From NCBI RefSeq assembly GCF_000821065.1, contig NZ_CDGG01000001.1, positions 4,278,001-4,342,000 on the forward strand: a stretch of 64,000 nucleotides of DNA, written 5' to 3'. Positions 60,576 to 64,000 of the stretch are shown here, in pieces. Under the pieces are notes generated by a model that was not told the origin of the DNA, did not search any database, and was given only the letters and a program-made list of their open reading frames with translations. A program made the translations under genes and the position numbers. The number at the start of each line of letters is the position of its first letter. The first letter of the stretch is position 1. The DNA is from Oceanobacillus oncorhynchi. Its GTDB lineage: Bacteria > Bacillota > Bacilli > Bacillales > Amphibacillaceae.

Positions 60576-60604
60576 CAGTATCTCCCCGGGAAAAGTTTTT
60601 ATGC
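60576..60604 (-). promoter_or_regulatory. Sigma-F/sigma-G-type promoter of sigG
   Basis: Minus strand GCATA (60600-60604), 14 bases, then GGAGATACTG (60576-60585), which fits the GGnnAnAnTR pattern of forespore promoters exactly. About 40 bases before the sigG start. Confidence 0.75.
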
Positions 60605-60658
60605 AGGAAAATCATGTAAAAAAAGTCAACCTATGCGGCGAACAATTGATATATCAAG

Positions 60659-61378
60659 TTAAACCATTTTATTAAATTCTTTTTTTAATCGACGTATAAT
60701 TTTCTTCTCTAAACGGGAAATATAAGACTGGGAAATTCCGAGCATATCCGCTACATCTTTTTGCGTTTTTTCATCATCGCCAATCAATCCAAAGCGCAGC
60801 TCCATAATCTGTTTTTCACGTGCATTTAATTTGCCTAATGCTGATTTTAGCAAGGATTTATCCACATTTGATTCAATACTTTTTGTAATAATATCTTCCT
60901 CTGTCCCCAGCACATCCGACAATAAAAGTTCATTGCCGTCCCAATCAATATTCAGCGGTTCATCAAAGGAAACCTCTGTCTTTAATTTATTCGTTCTGCG
61001 CAGATACATTAAGATTTCATTTTCAATACAGCGGGAAGCATAGGTTGCCAGCTTAATCTTTTTTTCTGGATTAAATGTGTTCACTGCCTTAATCAGCCCA
61101 ATCGTACCAATACTAATCAGGTCTTCGATATTAATTCCTGTGTTTTCAAATTTTCTGGCAATATAAACAACTAATCTCAGATTTCTTTCAATCAGCATTG
61201 ATCTTGCCGCTTTATCTCCTTCAGGCAGTTTTTTTAGCAATTCCTGTTCTTCCTGCTTTGTCAGCGGCGGGGGCAATGCCTCGCTTCCGCCAATATAATA
61301 AATTTCCTTTGGCTTTAATCCAATCTTTTTGAGAAATTGATACCAGCGTAATTTTAATTTGAATTTCCAAGTAGCCAC
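60659..61378 (-). CDS. sigE: RNA polymerase sigma-E factor (pro-form)
   Basis: Early mother-cell sigma factor made as an inactive precursor. The N-terminal pro-sequence (about 27 basic/hydrophobic residues) ends near [13 protein letters not shown]. Core: [24 protein letters not shown] and helix-turn-helix [22 protein letters not shown] at 61376-61378 with AAGGAG 10 bases upstream gives 239 residues, as in B. subtilis. The protease SpoIIGA is encoded just upstream. Confidence 0.97.
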   Translation of the reverse strand: MATWKFKLKLRWYQFLKKIGLKPKEIYYIGGSEALPPPLTKQEEQELLKKLPEGDKAARSMLIERNLRLVVYIARKFENTGINIEDLISIGTIGLIKAVNTFNPEKKIKLATYASRCIENEILMYLRRTNKLKTEVSFDEPLNIDWDGNELLLSDVLGTEEDIITKSIESNVDKSLLKSALGKLNAREKQIMELRFGLIGDDEKTQKDVADMLGISQSYISRLEKKIIRRLKKEFNKMV

Positions 61379-61393
61379 TTGACGCACACTCCT

Positions 61394-62314
61394 TTATGCA
61401 GATTGTATGATAGATTGCTTAATGATGAGGGGATGCAGCAAGCAATGATATTGCCCATCCCTTTCCAATACTCCAAATTGAATCCCAATGAATACATTTG
61501 CAGCCTGCAGAACCTCCTTATTATAAAAGATAGTCAGTTCCTCAGCACGAATGGCGAGCATAAAAGAATGCGAACCATCTACTCCCTGATAAGGAATCAA
61601 ATGCAGCTTATCCTCCCATTTCTTTGGCAGCTGGCTGAAATCCAAATGCTCTTTCACATTTTTCAGCTCCTCCCACTCTTCATCATCGAACCATTGCTTT
61701 AAAAACGGCTGATCACAAATGACGACAGGTTGTCTGGTTAACGGATCGACAAGCTGATTCCCGCTGTCGATATAGCCAATGGATTCAAAAGACTGATGAT
61801 TCATTGTCAATATCACCTTGTACATTTCGTCATATTTCACTTGTTCTCCAACGTGCTCGTCCATTCGTCTCTTTGTAAAATACCAAATAATCGGGAAGCA
61901 GGTGATAACAAAAATCCAGCTGACAGGGTCGCCATAGCCTTGATTAAAAGTGATTATCCCCTCCAGGGAAACGGTCACCGGACGCTGCAGGAAAAAATGG
62001 ATTGCCATTAACCCTCCTCCAATGGCAAAGGATACAAAATAAAAGAGGAATGTCAGCTTAATAAAGCGATACAAACTCTTAAATCCAAATGTGCTGAAAA
62101 TAATAATAACCGAATAGAGAAGCTTGCCGGCAACATGGTTAAAAAACGAATTTGGATACAAAATCGTCAGTGGAACAATGCAGGAAGCAATAAATGCACC
62201 AAGAAATAAGCGCCTTCGTTTGACTGGTTTCCGGGCAAGTATTTGTACGAGCATCAGCAGCATTAAATCTACCATAAAATTTAATGCCCAAATAACGTCT
62301 AAGTAAATAGACAA
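61394..62314 (-). CDS. spoIIGA: Sigma-E processing aspartic protease SpoIIGA
   Basis: Cleaves pro-sigma-E at the septum upon the SpoIIR signal. Five membrane helices in the first 150 residues, then a cytoplasmic protease domain with the catalytic YIDSGNQLVDPLT motif. TTG at 62312-62314 with AGGGGG 9 bases upstream gives a start like B. subtilis (IYLDVIW); a GTG four codons earlier abuts the ribosome site. Cotranscribed with sigE. Confidence 0.94.
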   Translation of the reverse strand: MSIYLDVIWALNFMVDLMLLMLVQILARKPVKRRRLFLGAFIASCIVPLTILYPNSFFNHVAGKLLYSVIIIFSTFGFKSLYRFIKLTFLFYFVSFAIGGGLMAIHFFLQRPVTVSLEGIITFNQGYGDPVSWIFVITCFPIIWYFTKRRMDEHVGEQVKYDEMYKVILTMNHQSFESIGYIDSGNQLVDPLTRQPVVICDQPFLKQWFDDEEWEELKNVKEHLDFSQLPKKWEDKLHLIPYQGVDGSHSFMLAIRAEELTIFYNKEVLQAANVFIGIQFGVLERDGQYHCLLHPLIIKQSIIQSA

Positions 62315-62419
62315 TCTCTGTTGCACCCCCTAAATTGCTGCTAATCAGAAGAGATTATCATCTTCTGCGTACGTTGCTGATCATGAAATTCATAGAAAGG
62401 AAGTAATATATGATGAAAA

Positions 62420-62452
62420 GTATAGACAATTGAAAGAGAAAAGTCTGTCAAT
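62420..62452 (-). promoter_or_regulatory. spoIIG promoter with wide spacing
   Basis: Minus strand TTGACA (62447-62452) and TATACT (62420-62425), both near-perfect, separated by 21 bases. The B. subtilis spoIIG promoter also has overlong spacing (22) and needs Spo0A. No perfect TGTCGAA box is seen; TTGACAG and TTGTCTA are partial. Confidence 0.7.
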
Positions 62453-62516
62453 TCTTGTGTGCAAAATTAAGCTATTTAACACTTATTCTTAGAAATAATG
62501 TCTAACGATTTTTGGA

Positions 62517-62575
62517 TTGAACTACCCCCACTTAGCAAACTTAACGATTGCTTGAAGTGGAGAATTCCTAAGAAC
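62517..62575 (-). mobile_element. IS605-type right end / tnpB 3' RNA region
   Basis: Minus strand after tnpB: CTCCACTTC, loop, AAGTGGGGG then GTAGTTCAA, the usual hairpin and terminal bases of IS200/IS605 right ends, which in active elements also encode the guide (omega/re) RNA scaffold. The guide would begin just past TTCAA. Confidence 0.7.
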
Positions 62576-62599
62576 ACCAACCTACCGGTCAGTTATGGA

Positions 62600-63178
62600 T
62601 TAGGCTAGCCCCGCAGTCCCTGCGGTTATTCGTAATGCTTCTTTACGAAGATTCCTGCTTGCGTTAATATCTCTTTGATGATGGCATTGACAGCTATCAC
62701 ACGTCCATGCACGCAAAGCAAGATTTTTAACGTCTTTGTTTTGGTGTCCACAATGAGAACATAACTGACTGGATGGATAGCTTTTCGAAACTACAACAAC
62801 CTGCTTTCCATACCAGGCCGCTTTATATTCCAGCATCGTTCGTAACGTTGACCAGGATACATCGCTAATCGCTTTTGCAAGATTATGATTTTTCAACATG
62901 TTTATCACAGACAAATCTTCTATTCCGATGATATCGTGGTTTTTGATTATCTCGGTGGAGATTTTATCTAACATGTCTTTTCTTTTATTAGCAATTTTTT
63001 CGTGAAGCTGTCCGTTTTGTACCATTTCATTCACCGTATGCCAATAGTGGTCTTTTTCTTTTTGTTTTCCTGTAAAATAGTTGTAGACAAAGCGGGAGCA
63101 GCCGATTGTCTTATGGATGAAGGTGATTTGTTTTTTGTTCGGATAGATACGAAAACGAAATGCTTTTTTTACTTTCAT
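62600..63178 (-). pseudogene. Internally deleted TnpB (IS200/IS605 family OrfB)
   Basis: RNA-guided nuclease family of transposon origin, here only 192 residues against about 370. The N-terminal helix-turn-helix part ([11 protein letters not shown]...[10 protein letters not shown]) runs to residue 57, then jumps to the C-terminal part ([12 protein letters not shown]...). Kept are RuvC Glu (IGIEDLS), zinc cysteines CSHC and CDSC, and the final RuvC Asp (RDINASRN). The segment with the first RuvC Asp and most RNA-binding domain is gone. The frame survives the deletion. No tnpA nearby. Confidence 0.88.
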
Positions 63179-63486
63179 GGCTTCTTACCTCCTCCTGTCT
63201 ATTATATCAGAAGAAGAATGATTTCGGAACGTTTGTTCGATTCAATATTGAACAGTTGAGACACTCCAAAGCAATCTTTTGTGCATAGGAGATTCATCTC
63301 CCCCTTACCTCTACGCGCTTGAAGAGGGAGTTTTCTCTCCTTTTTTTGATAAAAAAGAGGGGCAAGGAAACTTTACTTTCTTTCCTGTAAGATAAACACT
63401 TGGTCTTTAAAATACTGGTATTCTCGCCGAGCAGATGTCCGCTGCAGCTGCCTCCGAGTCTTTATATGCTTTTTTCTTATTTTCAA
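63179..63486. other. Gene-free region between tnpB and ftsZ terminator
   Basis: Contains the ribosome site and likely left end of the tnpB element (small dyad GAACAAACGTTC near 63225), and from 63399 to 63443 a fragment resembling 2124-2169. The rest shows only weak hairpins. Confidence 0.5.
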
Positions 63487-63489
63487 ACA

Positions 63490-63534
63490 AAAAAATACTG
63501 TGCTAAAAGAGTTCTCTTAGCACAGTATTTTTTC
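63490..63534 (-). terminator. ftsZ terminator
   Basis: Perfect long stem AAATACTGTGCTAA / TTAGCACAGTATTT (63493-63506 and 63517-63530) with T-run on both strands. Confidence 0.93.
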
Positions 63535-63537
63535 GTT

Positions 63538-64000
63538 TTATCGATTACGATTACGGTTTCTCAAGAAAGTCGGGATATCTAACTCATCTTCCTCGGGACG
63601 AGGCTTAGAAGGTGATGGATTGGATGTTTCTCTTTCCCTGACAGGAGTTGATTCATTTGTTTGCTGTGTAGCAGCCTGCTGGGTTTGTCCTATATTTGGA
63701 CGCTGTTGTTTTTGACGCGTATCTGCTTTTGGCTGAGCATTTTCATCAAAACCGGTAGCAATGACAGTTACAACAATTTCATCATTAAGGTTCTCATTAA
63801 TTACAGAACCAAAGATAACATTTACTTCTTGGTCCGCTGCAGAAGTAACTAAGTCAGCTGCTTCCTGCACTTCATACAAGCTCAGGTTTGTACCGCCTGT
63901 GATATTCATTAAAATACCATGCGCTCCATCGATAGAAGTCTCCAGCAGCGGGGAAGAAATTGCTTTTTTAGCAGCTTCTGTTGCTCTTGTTTCGCCAGTT
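63538..64000 (-). CDS. ftsZ: Cell division protein FtsZ (C-terminal part; 5' end outside window)
   Basis: Tubulin-like GTPase forming the division ring. The visible 153 residues are the end of the C-terminal domain (SPLLETSIDGAHGILMNITGG, then FGSVINENLNDEIVVTVIATGF), a variable Gln/Pro/Ser linker, and the conserved C-terminal peptide DELDIPTFLRNR followed by basic residues. This peptide binds SepF, FtsA and others. The GTP-binding domain lies beyond position 64000. Confidence 0.97.
   Translation of the reverse strand, partial: TGETRATEAAKKAISSPLLETSIDGAHGILMNITGGTNLSLYEVQEAADLVTSAADQEVNVIFGSVINENLNDEIVVTVIATGFDENAQPKADTRQKQQRPNIGQTQQAATQQTNESTPVRERETSNPSPSKPRPEEDELDIPTFLRNRNRNR

Noticed and set aside
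62600..63178. TnpB-derived transcription factor (TldR type)
   Set aside because: Those keep the RNA-binding domains and lose only nuclease residues; here most of the body is deleted.

Overview
This window looks like the chromosome of a low-GC, endospore-forming Firmicute of the Bacillaceae, closest in feel to Oceanobacillus or Virgibacillus. The reasons are spoIIGA, sigE, sigG and spoVM, a PyrR-attenuated pyr operon, AGGAGG-type ribosome sites, many TTG/GTG starts, and gene order that follows (reversed) the Bacillus subtilis ftsZ-to-smc core region. Almost every gene is on the minus strand. I saw no rRNA, tRNA or CRISPR array.

Read in the direction of transcription (high to low coordinates): the ftsZ 3' end; an isolated, internally deleted tnpB; the sporulation block spoIIGA-sigE-sigG; the septum block ylmC-ylmD-ylmE-sepF-ylmG-ylmH-divIVA; ileS behind a T-box; an inserted lipM-lipA pair behind a TPP riboswitch; lspA and an RluA-type pseudouridine synthase; pyrR and the pyrimidine operon pyrB-C-AA-AB-K-D-F-E with two PyrR attenuators; an accessory patch (methyltransferase, LysR regulator, Ohr-like peroxidase, FMN reductase); rqcH and a Ca2+ P-type ATPase; remA-gmk-rpoZ; coaBC-priA-fmt-rsmB; prpC-prkC-rsgA-rpe-thiN; spoVM and rpmB; yloU-fakA; an inserted purine permease; sdaAB-sdaAA-recG; the fatty acid/phospholipid operon fapR-plsX-fabD-fabG-acpP behind a FapR operator; rnc; a small UPF0435 gene on the other strand; and the 5' two thirds of smc.

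The core is conserved, but its intergenic spaces hold several families of short non-coding repeats. One is a hairpin with an almost invariant loop (GAGTAATCGCA) and covarying stem, present in about seven clear copies. Others carry terminal inverted repeats (GTTCAAAAAGT, TATATAAATTGAA), and one copy contains a second inserted element flanked by a 10-bp direct repeat, so that excision restores the repeat consensus. Several repeat clusters sit where B. subtilis has an extra gene (pyrP, def, rlmN), suggesting gene loss and repeat insertion occurred at the same junctions.

The most interesting regulatory observation is a complete-looking TPP riboswitch, with promoter and candidate terminator, whose only downstream genes are the lipoate assembly genes lipM and lipA. 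This would link thiamine pyrophosphate and lipoyl cofactor supply, which are used by the same 2-oxoacid dehydrogenase complexes.
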